Assembly: GCA_024233975.1 (NCBI GenBank)
Contig: JACKOX010000017.1
Location: 1-62,248 of the forward strand
Direction: 5' to 3'
Length of the DNA stretch: 62,248 nucleotides
Source of the DNA: Rhodanobacteraceae bacterium
Lineage (GTDB): Bacteria; Pseudomonadota; Gammaproteobacteria; Xanthomonadales; Xanthomonadaceae
Part shown: positions 47,343-56,600 of the stretch, one piece after another
How positions within the stretch are numbered: position 1 is the first letter of the stretch
How the letters are laid out: the number at the start of each line of letters is the position of its first letter
The notes under the pieces: model-generated
The model's database searches: none
The model's input: only the letters and a program-made list of their open reading frames with translations
Told to the model about the DNA's origin: nothing
Made by a program: the position numbers and the translations under genes

Positions 47343-48500
47343 TCAGCTGCGCTCGTGGAAAAGCTCGCGACCAATCAGCATGCGGCGGATTTCATTCGTG
47401 CCGGCGCCGATAGCGTAGAGCTTGGCATCGCGCAGGATGCGACCGGTGGCGTATTCGTTGATGTAACCGTTGCCGCCGAGGCACTGGATGCCTTCCAGTG
47501 CGACGTTCACCGCGGCATCCGTGGCGTGCAGCAGGCAGGCGGCCGGATCGATGCGTGAACGCTCGCCAGCATCGTAGTCGCGAGCCACCTGGTAGGCGAA
47601 GGCGCGGGCTGACTGCAGCGCGGTGTACATATCGGCGATCTTGGCCTGCATGATGCCGAAGCTGCCGATGGGCTCGTCGAACTGCTTGCGCTCGCGGACG
47701 TAGGGCAGGGCGATGTCCATCGCTGCCTGCATCAGGCCCAGCGGGCCGCCGCTCAGCACAAGGCGCTCGGTATTGAGGCCAGACATCAGCACCTTGACGC
47801 CGTTGTTGACCTCGCCGAGCACGTTTTCAGCGGGAATCTCGCAGTTCTCGAACACCAGCTCGCAGGTGTTTGACCCGCGCATGCCGAGCTTGTCCAGCTT
47901 CTGCGCGGTGGAAAAGCCCTTCATGCCGCGCTCGACGATGAAGGCGGTCATGCACTTGCTGCCCGCGTCCTTGCCGGCGGTGCGCATGTAGACGATCAGC
48001 ACGTCGGCCTCGGGGCCATTGGTGATCCACATCTTGTTGCCATTGGCGACCCACACGCCGTCGCGTAGTTCGGCGCGGCAGCTCATCGAGCCGACCACGT
48101 CCGAGCCTGCGCCGGGCTCGCTCATCGCCAGCGCACCCTTCCACTCACCGCTGCACAGCTTCGGCAGATACTTCTGTCGCTGTTCTTCGTTGGCGTTGTA
48201 GAACAGGTTCTGCACGCACAGGTTGCTGTGCGCGCCGTAGCTGAGGCCGACCGAGCCGGAAGCGCGGGAGATTTCCTCCATCGCCACCAGGTGGGCGAGG
48301 TAGCCCATCTCCGACCCGCCGAACTCGCCCGGCAGGGTGATGCCAAGCAGGCCCATCTCGCCCAGCTTGGGCCACAGGTCCTGCGGGAAGGCGTTTTCCT
48401 CGTCGATGGCCGCCGCGCGCGGGGCGATCTCGGATTCGGCGAAGCGGCGAACGGCTTCGCGAAGGCTGTCGATCTCTTCACCGAGAGGAAAAGGGCGCAT
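47343..48500 (-). CDS. liuA: Isovaleryl-CoA dehydrogenase
   Basis: 385 residues. FAD acyl-CoA dehydrogenase. Blocks LSYGAHSNLCVQNLFYNAN, KWITNGPEAD-like WITNGPEADVLIVYMRT, MSGLNTERLVLSGGPLGLMQ (catalytic Glu position of the isovaleryl enzyme) and LGGNGYINEYATGRILRDAK...GAGTNEIRRMLIGRELF match isovaleryl-CoA dehydrogenase rather than the short-chain types. Third step of leucine catabolism; lies between thiolase and leucine dehydrogenase on the same strand. Confidence 0.93.
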   Translation of the reverse strand: MRPFPLGEEIDSLREAVRRFAESEIAPRAAAIDEENAFPQDLWPKLGEMGLLGITLPGEFGGSEMGYLAHLVAMEEISRASGSVGLSYGAHSNLCVQNLFYNANEEQRQKYLPKLCSGEWKGALAMSEPGAGSDVVGSMSCRAELRDGVWVANGNKMWITNGPEADVLIVYMRTAGKDAGSKCMTAFIVERGMKGFSTAQKLDKLGMRGSNTCELVFENCEIPAENVLGEVNNGVKVLMSGLNTERLVLSGGPLGLMQAAMDIALPYVRERKQFDEPIGSFGIMQAKIADMYTALQSARAFAYQVARDYDAGERSRIDPAACLLHATDAAVNVALEGIQCLGGNGYINEYATGRILRDAKLYAIGAGTNEIRRMLIGRELFHERS

Positions 48501-48576
48501 GGGCGGCTCCGTGAGGGTTTCGCGGTAACGACGGATCGCGTCGGCGATTCGTCAGCAACGGGTGCCGGAATGGCAG

Positions 48577-48610
48577 CGTTCGCGGGCGACCGGACGGTCG
48601 CCCGCGAACG
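48577..48610 (-). terminator. 16-bp perfect hairpin after leucine dehydrogenase
   Basis: CGTTCGCGGGCGACCG and its exact complement (48595..48610) with a 2-base loop, nine bases past the stop at 48619. No T run follows, so it may work by attenuation, RNA protection or rho-assisted termination. Confidence 0.65.
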
Positions 48611-48618
48611 TGTTTGGC

Positions 48619-49722
48619 TTACTGCCCTCGGGTGCGGCCGAGGAAGCGCGGGGCGACATTGCCCATGTGCGGCAGCTTGATCTTGCCGATGGCGGCGATG
48701 CGCTCTTCGGCCATGCGATCCGCGGCCTTGTAGGTCGGGATGTTGTCGCGGTCGGCGATCTGGAAGATCTTGCCGACGTTGTAGTAGATGCCGCGCATCA
48801 TGCGCATGGCGCGCTCGCGGTTGTAGCCGTCGAACTCGATGCTGACGTTCATCAGGCCGCCGGCATTCACGGCGTAATCCGGGGCGTAGACCAGGCCACG
48901 ACGGGTCAGTTCGTCGCCGATCTCATCGGTGGCCAGCTGGTTGTTGGCCGCGCCGCAGATCACCTTGGCCTTGATGCGGTCCAGGGTGTTCTCGTTGACG
49001 GTGCCGCCCAGCGCACACGGGCTGTAGACGTCGACGTCGCAGTCGTAGATGTCGTCGAGGCCGACGGCCTCACAACCGTATTCGTCGACGCAGCGCTGCA
49101 CGGCTTCCTCGTTGATGTCGGTGACGAACACCTTGGCGCCGGCTTCACGCAGCAGTTTCACGTACTCGAAGCCGACGTGGCCCACGCCCTGCACGGCGTA
49201 GCTGTACTTGCCGACTTCCTCGTTGCCGTACTGCTTGTTCAGCGAGGCCAGCAGGCCCTGCAGGGTGCCGTAGGCGGTGAACGGCGACGGATCACCCGAA
49301 CCACCGTGCACCTGGTGAACGCCGGTGACGTACTCGGTTTCCTTGAGCACGAATTCCATGTCGTTGACGTCGATGCCGACGTCCTCGGCGGTGATGTAGC
49401 GGCCATTCAACGAGGCAACGTAGCGGCCGAAGGCGCGGAACAGGGCTTCGGACTTGTCCTTGTTCGGATCGCCGATGATCACCGCCTTGCCGCCACCGAG
49501 GTTGAGGCCGGCCACGGCGGCCTTGTAGGTCATGCCGCGGCTCAGGCGCAGCACGTCGTTGAGCGCGTCCTGTTCGGTCTTGTAGGCCCACATGCGGGTA
49601 CCGCCGAGAGCAGGACCGAGCACGGTGTTGTGGATGGCGATGATGGCTTTGAGGCCGGCGTCCTTGTTGTGGCAGAACACCACTTCCTCATGGCCGGTGG
49701 TGCTGAGGGTTTCGAAGATCAT
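48619..49722 (-). CDS. Leucine dehydrogenase (Glu/Leu/Phe/Val family)
   Basis: 367 residues from the ATG at 49722. NAD-dependent amino acid dehydrogenase deaminating leucine and other branched-chain amino acids. Seen: GPALGGTRMWAYKTEQDALND, MTYKAAVAGLNLGGGKAVIIGD (catalytic Lys), TAEDVGIDVNDME, and the Rossmann turn VQGVGHVGFEYVKLL. PCALGGTVNE and CGAANNQLA are as in bacterial leucine dehydrogenases. It gives the alpha-keto acid that feeds into the liu pathway. A palindrome at 49800..49815 lies upstream. Confidence 0.9.
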   Translation of the reverse strand: MIFETLSTTGHEEVVFCHNKDAGLKAIIAIHNTVLGPALGGTRMWAYKTEQDALNDVLRLSRGMTYKAAVAGLNLGGGKAVIIGDPNKDKSEALFRAFGRYVASLNGRYITAEDVGIDVNDMEFVLKETEYVTGVHQVHGGSGDPSPFTAYGTLQGLLASLNKQYGNEEVGKYSYAVQGVGHVGFEYVKLLREAGAKVFVTDINEEAVQRCVDEYGCEAVGLDDIYDCDVDVYSPCALGGTVNENTLDRIKAKVICGAANNQLATDEIGDELTRRGLVYAPDYAVNAGGLMNVSIEFDGYNRERAMRMMRGIYYNVGKIFQIADRDNIPTYKAADRMAEERIAAIGKIKLPHMGNVAPRFLGRTRGQ

Positions 49723-50079
49723 TCGGTTGGCTCCGAAGGGAAAAGCAAAAGGCCCGGGCGGGCAGGCGCGGGATCGCGCATGACAAAGCACTTGAAGTGA
49801 ATCACCCAGGTGATTGAATTTCCATGAACAGTGCAGCCGATCCAGTGCGGCAGGCGGGTCATGGCGGGGCGTAGTTTAAAGCAATCGCTCTAGCTGCGGC
49901 CAATGCCGGCGGGAATGGCCTTGTCGATGTCGTCTGGCAGCTGTCTGCTCCGTAACCGGGAGTGGAGGTGGCTCTGTTAGTCTGGTCGCCTTGTTGCATC
50001 CTGTGCTGGCGACCGCTCAGCCGTTCCCAACCAGAACACCTCAACGACAACATTCGCGAACAAGAACAGGAGTTCGAGC
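49723..50079. other. Gene-free divergent region (about 357 bases)
   Basis: Holds the upstream regions of leucine dehydrogenase (minus) and the exported protein at 50080 (plus). It contains the palindrome at 49800..49815 and an AGGAG ribosome-binding site before 50080. No coding frame looks real. Confidence 0.5.
49800..49815. promoter_or_regulatory. Palindromic operator candidate before leucine dehydrogenase
   Basis: AATCACC-CA-GGTGATT, a perfect 7+7 palindrome centred about 85 bases upstream of the ATG at 49722, in the gene-free divergent region. Suits a dimeric repressor or activator of leucine catabolism. No regulator gene is present in the window. Confidence 0.45.
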
Positions 50080-50643
50080 ATGAAACATTCCGCCCTGATG
50101 ATCGCCCTGGCTGCCTGCCTGGTGTCTGGCGCTGCCGCTGCCGACCCGCGCGGCGAGCTGGTGGACGCCTTCCAGAAAGCCATGGCAGACGGCAGCTATC
50201 GTATGGACATCCAGACCAGCAGTGGCCCGGACACCATGCTCGAAGTGCAGTTGCCGGATCGTTTCCACATGAAGAATGCGCAGTCGGAAATGGTGATGCT
50301 GCCGGGTGGAACCTGGATCAATGCCGGTGGTAACTGGATGAAGGTGCCGATGGACATGTCCAAGATCACCCAGGGCTACACCGAGCAGGCCATGAAGGAC
50401 GGCATCAACTCGCTGCAGGAAGTGGAGTATCTGGGCGAGGAAAGCGTCAAGGGTTGCGCCTCGCGCCACTACAGCTACGCCGTGCGTGGCAACTTCATGG
50501 GCGTCAATGCCAACAGCGAGGCGCAGGCATGGATCTGCGGCGACAGCGGCATGCCGATCAAGGTGGTTTCCACCGACAAGGGCAACACCGTGACCATCAC
50601 CTACGATTTCGACGCGGCGGTGAACATCCGTCCGCCGAACTGA
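50080..50643 (+). CDS. Exported protein of unknown function (LolA-like size)
   Basis: 187 residues. Signal peptide KHSALMIALAACLVSGAAAAD. The mature part is beta-rich (MADGSYRMDIQTSSGPDTML; VQLPDRFHMKNAQSEMVMLPG; ASRHYSYAVRGNFMGVNAN; KVVSTDKGNTVTITYDFD), reminiscent of the LolA/LolB or related half-barrel proteins, with two cysteines (VKGCASRHY; AWICGDSG) that could pair. A real family assignment is not possible. Good AGGAG site; followed by a strong terminator. Confidence 0.7.
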   Translation: MKHSALMIALAACLVSGAAAADPRGELVDAFQKAMADGSYRMDIQTSSGPDTMLEVQLPDRFHMKNAQSEMVMLPGGTWINAGGNWMKVPMDMSKITQGYTEQAMKDGINSLQEVEYLGEESVKGCASRHYSYAVRGNFMGVNANSEAQAWICGDSGMPIKVVSTDKGNTVTITYDFDAAVNIRPPN

Positions 50644-50664
50644 ATCCGGAGCAAGCTCTGGTCG

Positions 50665-50690
50665 AAAAGCCCGCCATCGTGCGGGCTTTT
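50665..50690. terminator. Bidirectional terminator
   Basis: AAAAGCCCGC / GCGGGCTTTT with a 6-base loop: T runs on both strands, so it can serve both the gene at 50080 and the convergent phoD-like gene ending at 50708. Confidence 0.9.
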
Positions 50691-50707
50691 CGCTTTCTGG
50701 CGCGGTG

Positions 50708-52327
50708 TCAGCTGTCGCGTTCGATCCGGCGGCGGCCGTTGCCGACGTGGAACCGACCGGCGGTGGCGACTTTCGGGTTGTGCGTGGTGACGCTGTCAAC
50801 GGTGCGTAGTCGCACGTCGGCGTCGCGCCCCAGATCGATCACAGCGTAGCCGCGCTGCTGGTTTTCGCAATAAAGGAACTGCGGATTGGCGTCGGCCTGC
50901 GGCTGGAACGTCTCCAGAGGCCAGCCCTGGGCGGTCAGCGAGGTGCCACAGACCTCCGGCGCCACGAGTGCCGAATCATTGTCCAGCGGATGCTCACGCA
51001 GGTTGCAGACAACGTTGGCGTGGATGTCACCGCCGAGGATCAGCGGATTGCTGGCGTTGCTGTCATTCAGCGATCGGATCAGCCGGTCGCGAGCCAGCGG
51101 ATAGCCGTCCCAGCCGTCGGTGGCGATGCCGCGGGCCGGACCGCCGTCGGTGTCCATCGGGCTTATCAGGGTTTGCTGGACGACGACGTTCCAGTGCGCC
51201 TGTGACTGCTTCAGCGAATGGTCGAGCCAGTTCTCCTGTTCCCAGCCGAGCAGGGTCTGTCGTGGATTGTCGAGCCCTTCACAGGTCGCCGCATCGACGT
51301 AGCCGGAACCGCCACCCTTGGCCGGGTTGGGGCAGGGCTGTGGGGTGCGCCACTGCCGGTCGTCCAGTACGTACAGGCGCGCCAGACTGCCGACATCCAC
51401 GGCGCCGAACAGGCGCATCTCGCCGGCCTTCGGCCACATCCGGCGCGGTAGCGGCATGTGCTCGAAGTAGGCCTGCATGGCGGCGGCACGGCGGGCAGGG
51501 AAGGCCGGATCGAGGTGTTCGGACTGCATGCCGGCCCAGTCGTTGTCGATTTCGTGATCATCCCAAGTCACCAGCCACGGCATGGCGGCATGCGCGCGCT
51601 GCAGCCAGGGATCACGCCGATACTGCGCGTGCTGGCGGCGATAATCGTCCAGCGTCACCGGCTCGGCGGCGCTGACGTGGCGGCGCACGCGGTTCTCGCC
51701 CCAGTTGCTTTCGTAGATGTAGTCACCAACGAAAAGCATCAGATCGAGGTCTTCGGCGATGACGTGCTGGTAGATGTCGAAGAAGCCCTGTTCGTAGTGC
51801 TGGCAGCTGGCGAGGCCCAGTCGCAGTCGATCAACTTCTGCGCCGGCGGCCGGCAGGGTGCGGGTGCGGCCGACCGGGCTCACTTCCGGCCCGGCGGTGA
51901 AGCGATAGAAGTATTCACGGGCCGGCCTCAGCCCGGTCACGTCGACATGCACGCTATGCGCCAGCTCCGGAACCGCGCGAGCGCTGCCGCGCTGCACGAC
52001 CTTGCCGAAGGCTTCGTCCTCGGCCACTTCCCAGTTGACGTAGATGATGTCGGGCTCGACGCCGCCATCCGCGCGCGACGGCTCGGGTGCGAGGCGAGTC
52101 CACAGGGTCACGCCCTGCGCGTCGGGGAATCCGGAGGCCACACCAAGGCTGAATGGCCAGGCGCGGAAGCGTGGCGGGGCGAAGCTGGCGGCCATCAGCG
52201 ATCCGGCGAGCGGTGTGGCAGCGGTCAGCGCGATCGCGCGAAGCAGGCTGCGACGCGACAGCCGTCCCTCGCGAAGCAGCTCATCCAGCGGGCGCGGTGG
52301 CAATCCGCTGCTACGGCACTTGGTCAT
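50708..52327 (-). CDS. phoD: Tat-exported PhoD-like alkaline phosphatase
   Basis: 539 residues. Twin-arginine signal RLSRRSLLRAIALTAA (about residues 23-38) then the PhoD N-terminal domain (PFSLGVASGFPDAQGVTLWTRL; WEVAEDEAFGKVVQRG) and catalytic domain. Metal and catalytic motifs: LGLASCQHYEQGFF, FVGDYIYESNWG, VTWDDHEIDNDWAG and LILGGDIHANVV. Phosphodiesterase/monoesterase of the periplasm, used for phosphate scavenging. It starts immediately after the terminator of the next gene upstream. Confidence 0.92.
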   Translation of the reverse strand: MTKCRSSGLPPRPLDELLREGRLSRRSLLRAIALTAATPLAGSLMAASFAPPRFRAWPFSLGVASGFPDAQGVTLWTRLAPEPSRADGGVEPDIIYVNWEVAEDEAFGKVVQRGSARAVPELAHSVHVDVTGLRPAREYFYRFTAGPEVSPVGRTRTLPAAGAEVDRLRLGLASCQHYEQGFFDIYQHVIAEDLDLMLFVGDYIYESNWGENRVRRHVSAAEPVTLDDYRRQHAQYRRDPWLQRAHAAMPWLVTWDDHEIDNDWAGMQSEHLDPAFPARRAAAMQAYFEHMPLPRRMWPKAGEMRLFGAVDVGSLARLYVLDDRQWRTPQPCPNPAKGGGSGYVDAATCEGLDNPRQTLLGWEQENWLDHSLKQSQAHWNVVVQQTLISPMDTDGGPARGIATDGWDGYPLARDRLIRSLNDSNASNPLILGGDIHANVVCNLREHPLDNDSALVAPEVCGTSLTAQGWPLETFQPQADANPQFLYCENQQRGYAVIDLGRDADVRLRTVDSVTTHNPKVATAGRFHVGNGRRRIERDS

Positions 52328-52355
52328 GAAAAAGGGGCCTGCATGAACAGGCCCC
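52328..52355 (-). terminator. Intrinsic terminator after the beta-helix gene
   Basis: GGGGCCTG / CAGGCCCC stem with a 6-base loop and five T on the minus strand, right before the phoD start codon. Confidence 0.85.
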
Positions 52356-52405
52356 CATGATGCGATATCCGTGTTGCGATTGCTGTGACGCCGCCGTGGG
52401 TTGGC

Positions 52406-53464
52406 TCAGCGGCTGTAGTAGCCGTAGCTGGTCTGGTAGTAGCCAGCGCGATAGCTGTAGTCCTCGACCCGCTCGCCGTAGGCGTCCCAACGGTTGCCGT
52501 CGATCAGCGTATCGCTGCTGTCGCCGAGCAGGATGACGTCGTTCTGGTTGTCGGCAAAGCCGTTGTCGGTGATGGCGTTGTGCCAGGCTGGCCCCTCGGC
52601 GCGTGAACCCACGCCAGCGCGCACGCCGCGCTCCAGTCCAATGAACTCGTTTTCGCTCACGTCGTTGGCGAATACCGTCGGCAGGCCGCCACCGGTCTCG
52701 CAGAAGCCACCGGAGCGCGGACTCATGCTGACGCCGAAGCGGCCGTCGGCGATGTGGTTTCCTGTCACCCGGTTTCGGCTGGAGGCCTGCAGTTCGATGG
52801 CCGTTTGTGACACGCCCTCGAAGTGGTTGTCTTCGATGCGGTTGCCGGAGCTGCCATCGGCCACATGGATGCCGTAGTCACGCACCTGTTCGAAGCGGTT
52901 GCGCTGGATCAGCGCGTGGCCGGTGTCCACGCCGCAGAGCTGGATTCCGCTGCCGACGTTGGCGAACTGGTTGTCCAGCATCAGGTGGCCGCCGGCGTTG
53001 TTCAGCGGGCCCAGCTGCGGCTGTATCACGTTGACGGCAATGCCGCCGATGTCGTTGAACCGCGAATCGCGTAGGTCCACGCTGCCGCTGTGGATTAGCA
53101 GGGCTCCGGTGTCGAGGTTGTCGAATTCGATGGTGCTGAGCGCCAGGCGCTGCGTGCGCACTGCGTAAACGCCGGCGCGGAAGCCTTCGATGCGGCCCGG
53201 GCCGACGATGCTGACGTCACGGGCGTCGATCACGTCGATGCCGTCGGAGCGCGAGGTGCCGCTGATCGTATGGCCGTTGAGGTCGATGCGGACGCCGGAG
53301 CGGGTCACGGTCAGGGCCGATTCACCGCTGGCGCAGTGCAGGTCGGCGCTGAGGGTCACGTCCTGGTCGATCACGTCGCCGCAGCGCAGCGGCGAGGCTT
53401 CGGCGCGGGCGCCAAAGGACAGGGCAGCGGCAAGGACGGATATGGTGGCAAGGGCGCTACGCAT
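52406..53464 (-). CDS. Secreted parallel beta-helix protein
   Basis: 352 residues. Signal peptide SALATISVLAAALSFGARAEA, then parallel beta-helix repeats (PbH1-type): ALTVTRSGVRIDLNGHTISG, GIDVIDARDVSIVGPGRIEG, GALLIHSGSVDLRDSRFNDI, HALIQRNRFEQVRDYGIHVA, NRIEDNHFEGVSQTAIELQA, RVTGNHIADGRFGVSM. Tail is Tyr/Gly-rich (YRAGYYQTSYGYYSR). NosD-like folds of this sort bind or cleave polysaccharides, but no catalytic residues stand out. Cysteines at LRCGDV and LHCASG. Unrelated in sequence to the protein at 36149. Confidence 0.82.
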   Translation of the reverse strand: MRSALATISVLAAALSFGARAEASPLRCGDVIDQDVTLSADLHCASGESALTVTRSGVRIDLNGHTISGTSRSDGIDVIDARDVSIVGPGRIEGFRAGVYAVRTQRLALSTIEFDNLDTGALLIHSGSVDLRDSRFNDIGGIAVNVIQPQLGPLNNAGGHLMLDNQFANVGSGIQLCGVDTGHALIQRNRFEQVRDYGIHVADGSSGNRIEDNHFEGVSQTAIELQASSRNRVTGNHIADGRFGVSMSPRSGGFCETGGGLPTVFANDVSENEFIGLERGVRAGVGSRAEGPAWHNAITDNGFADNQNDVILLGDSSDTLIDGNRWDAYGERVEDYSYRAGYYQTSYGYYSR

Positions 53465-53695
53465 TTCGGTTCTCCAGTGGCCACGGGCTGTGGCGCGTGT
53501 TCATGGGGAGAATCGGGCCATGAAGCTGAACGGCGACATGCAGGGCTGAATCCCGTTCAGGAATTGTTGGGTCGATCACAATCGTCCCAGCCGTCGCCCC
53601 GCCTGGTCATATGCCGCCATACGCCCCGGTAGCGAAGGGCCAGCCGGCTCAACGGGTTACAATGGCCGACTAGCCCCATCACTGACGCCAAGCCG

Positions 53696-56600
53696 ATGAG
53701 CACACCCGCGACCTCGCTCCCACAGTCCGACGCCGCTACCGAGAAGACGCCGCTGCGCTTTGTCACCGCCGCCAGTCTGTTCGATGGCCACGACGCCGCG
53801 ATCAACATCATGCGCCGGCTGATCCAGGCGCAGGGCGCGGAAGTCGTGCATCTGGGGCATAACCGCTCGGTGGAGGACGTGGTGCGCGCCGCTCTGCAGG
53901 AGGATGCCGATGGCATCGCGCTCAGCAGCTACCAGGGTGGCCACGTCGAGTATTTCAAGTACATGGTCGACATGCTCAAGGAGCGTGGCGCCGGCCACAT
54001 CCGCGTGTTCGGCGGCGGCGGCGGCACCATCACTCCGGAGGAAATCCGCGAGCTGCACGACTACGGCGTCGAGCGCATCTATCACCCCAATGACGGCATG
54101 CACATGGGCCTGGTGTCGATGATCGAGGACGTGGTGCGCCGTGCCGACAAGGCTCGTGACGACAGCGCCGGTGAGCTGGGAGACGCCCGTTTCGGCAAGG
54201 CCGGCATGCCGGACAAGGACGACGAAATCGCCGTCGGCCGCGTGCTCAGCGCAATCGAAGACGGCGATATCGACGAGGCCAAGCTGGAGGCGCTGCGCCG
54301 CCGTTGGCAGGACGCCGGGCAAGACACGCCGGTCATCGGCCTCACCGGCACCGGCGGCGCCGGCAAGTCCAGCGTCACCGACGAGCTGATCAACCGCTTC
54401 CTGCAGAGCTACCCGGAGATGCGCATCGCCGTGCTGGCGGTCGATCCGACCCGGCGTCGCAGCGGCGGCGCGCTGCTGGGCGACCGCATCCGCATGAATT
54501 CGCTGCGCTCCAAGCGCGTGTTCATGCGCTCCATGGCCACGCGCCGCCAGCATGTCGCCACCAACGCCGTGCTGAAGGACTGCATCGGCCTGCTCAAGGG
54601 CCTCGGCTACGACCTGGTGATCGTCGAGACCGCCGGCATCGGCCAGAGCGATTCGGAAATCGTCGACCTCGTCGATTTCCCGGTCTACGTGATGACCAGC
54701 GACTACGGCGCGGCCAGTCAGCTGGAGAAGATCGACATGATCGACTTCGCCGAGCTGGTGGTGCTGAACAAATTCGACCGCCGCGGCGCCGAGGACGCGC
54801 TGCGCGACGTGCGCAAGCAGTGGAAGCGCAATCGCGTCGCCTTCCAGATGAAGGACGAGGACGTCCCGGTCTATCCGACCATCGCCAGCCAGTTCAACGA
54901 TCCGGGCGTGACCTGGATGTTCAGCAACCTGTGCCGACTGTTGCGCGAGAAGCTGGAGAAAATCGGTTCCGGGCGCTGCGACTTCAATCCGGAGCTCGAC
55001 ACCACGCTGAAAGAGCCGCGCGCGACCGTGCTGATCCCCGGCGCCCGCGTGCGCTACCTGGCCGAGATCGCCGAACAGGGACGCGGCATCAATGCCGGCA
55101 TCGACACCGAAGCCGACACCGCCAGCCGTGCGCAGAGCGTGTACGAGGCACTGAAGGAGCTGGAGGACGACAAGCTGCCGGCGCCATTCAATCTCTATGA
55201 CGCAGACGATCTCACCGCCGACGGCGACCGCAGCCTGCTGACGCTGCGCCAGCGCTACAACGACGCGATCCAGAGTCTCTCGAACGACGCGCTGAAGCAG
55301 CTGCGCGAATGGCCGGCGCGCTTCAAGTCGGTGACCGACGAAGTCAACGAATACCAGGTCCGCGACAAGACCATCCGCGTCGAGAACTACCGCGAGTCGC
55401 TGAGCCACCAGCAGATTCCGAAGATCAGCCCGCCGAAGTACCGTGACTGGGGCGACCTGCTGAAATTCCTGAAGAAGGAAAACCTGCCGGGCGGCTATCC
55501 GTACACCGGCGGCGTGTATCCGTACCGTCGCACCGGCGAGGATCCGATCCGCATGTTCGCGGGCGAAGGCACGCCGGAGCGCACCAATCGTCGCTTCCAC
55601 TACCTGAGCCAGGGCCTGCCGGCGGCGCGCCTCAGTACCGCTTTCGACTCGGTGACGCTCTACGGCGAAGACCCGGCCGAGCGCCCGGACATCTACGGCA
55701 AGATCGGCAACTCCGGTGTCAGCATCGCCACGCTGGACGACATGAAGAAGCTTTATTCCGGCTTCGACCTGTGTGCGCCGACCACGTCGGTGTCGATGAC
55801 CATCAACGGCCCGGCGCCGATCATCCTGGCGATGTTCATGAACACTGCCATCGATCAGCAGGTGGAGAAGTACCTGCGCGCCGATCAGGCGCGCTGGGAC
55901 AAAGCACACGAGAAGATCGAAGCGTTCTTCGAAGGCCGTCCGCGTCCACAGTACAGCGGCCAATTGCCGGATGGTAATGATGGCCTTGGCCTCGGCTTGC
56001 TCGGCATCACCGGCGATCAGCTGGTCGACGCCGACACCTATGCACGCATCAAGGCCGAGACGCTGGCGACGGTACGCGGCACCGTTCAGGCCGACATCCT
56101 CAAGGAAGACCAGGCGCAGAACACCTGCATCTTCAGCACCGAATTCGCGCTGCGCATGATGGGCGACATCCAGCAGTATTTCGTTGACCACAAGGTCCGC
56201 AATTTCTACTCGGTGTCGATCTCCGGCTATCACATCGCAGAGGCCGGGGCGAACCCGATTTCGCAGCTGGCCTTCACGCTCTCGAACGGCTTCACCATCG
56301 TCGAGTACTACCTCGCACGCGGCATGAACATCGACGACTTCGCGCCCAACCTGAGCTTCTTCTTCAGCAACGGCATGGATCCGGAGTACACGGTGATCGG
56401 GCGCGTCGCACGACGCATCTGGGCCCGCGCGATGCGCGAGCGCTACGGCGCCAGTGCACGCAGCCAGATGCTCAAGTACCACATCCAGACTTCGGGCCGT
56501 TCGCTGCACGCGCAGGAAATCCAGTTCAACGACATCCGCACCACGCTGCAGGCGCTGTACGCCTTGTTCGACAACTGCAACAGCCTGCACACCAACGCCT

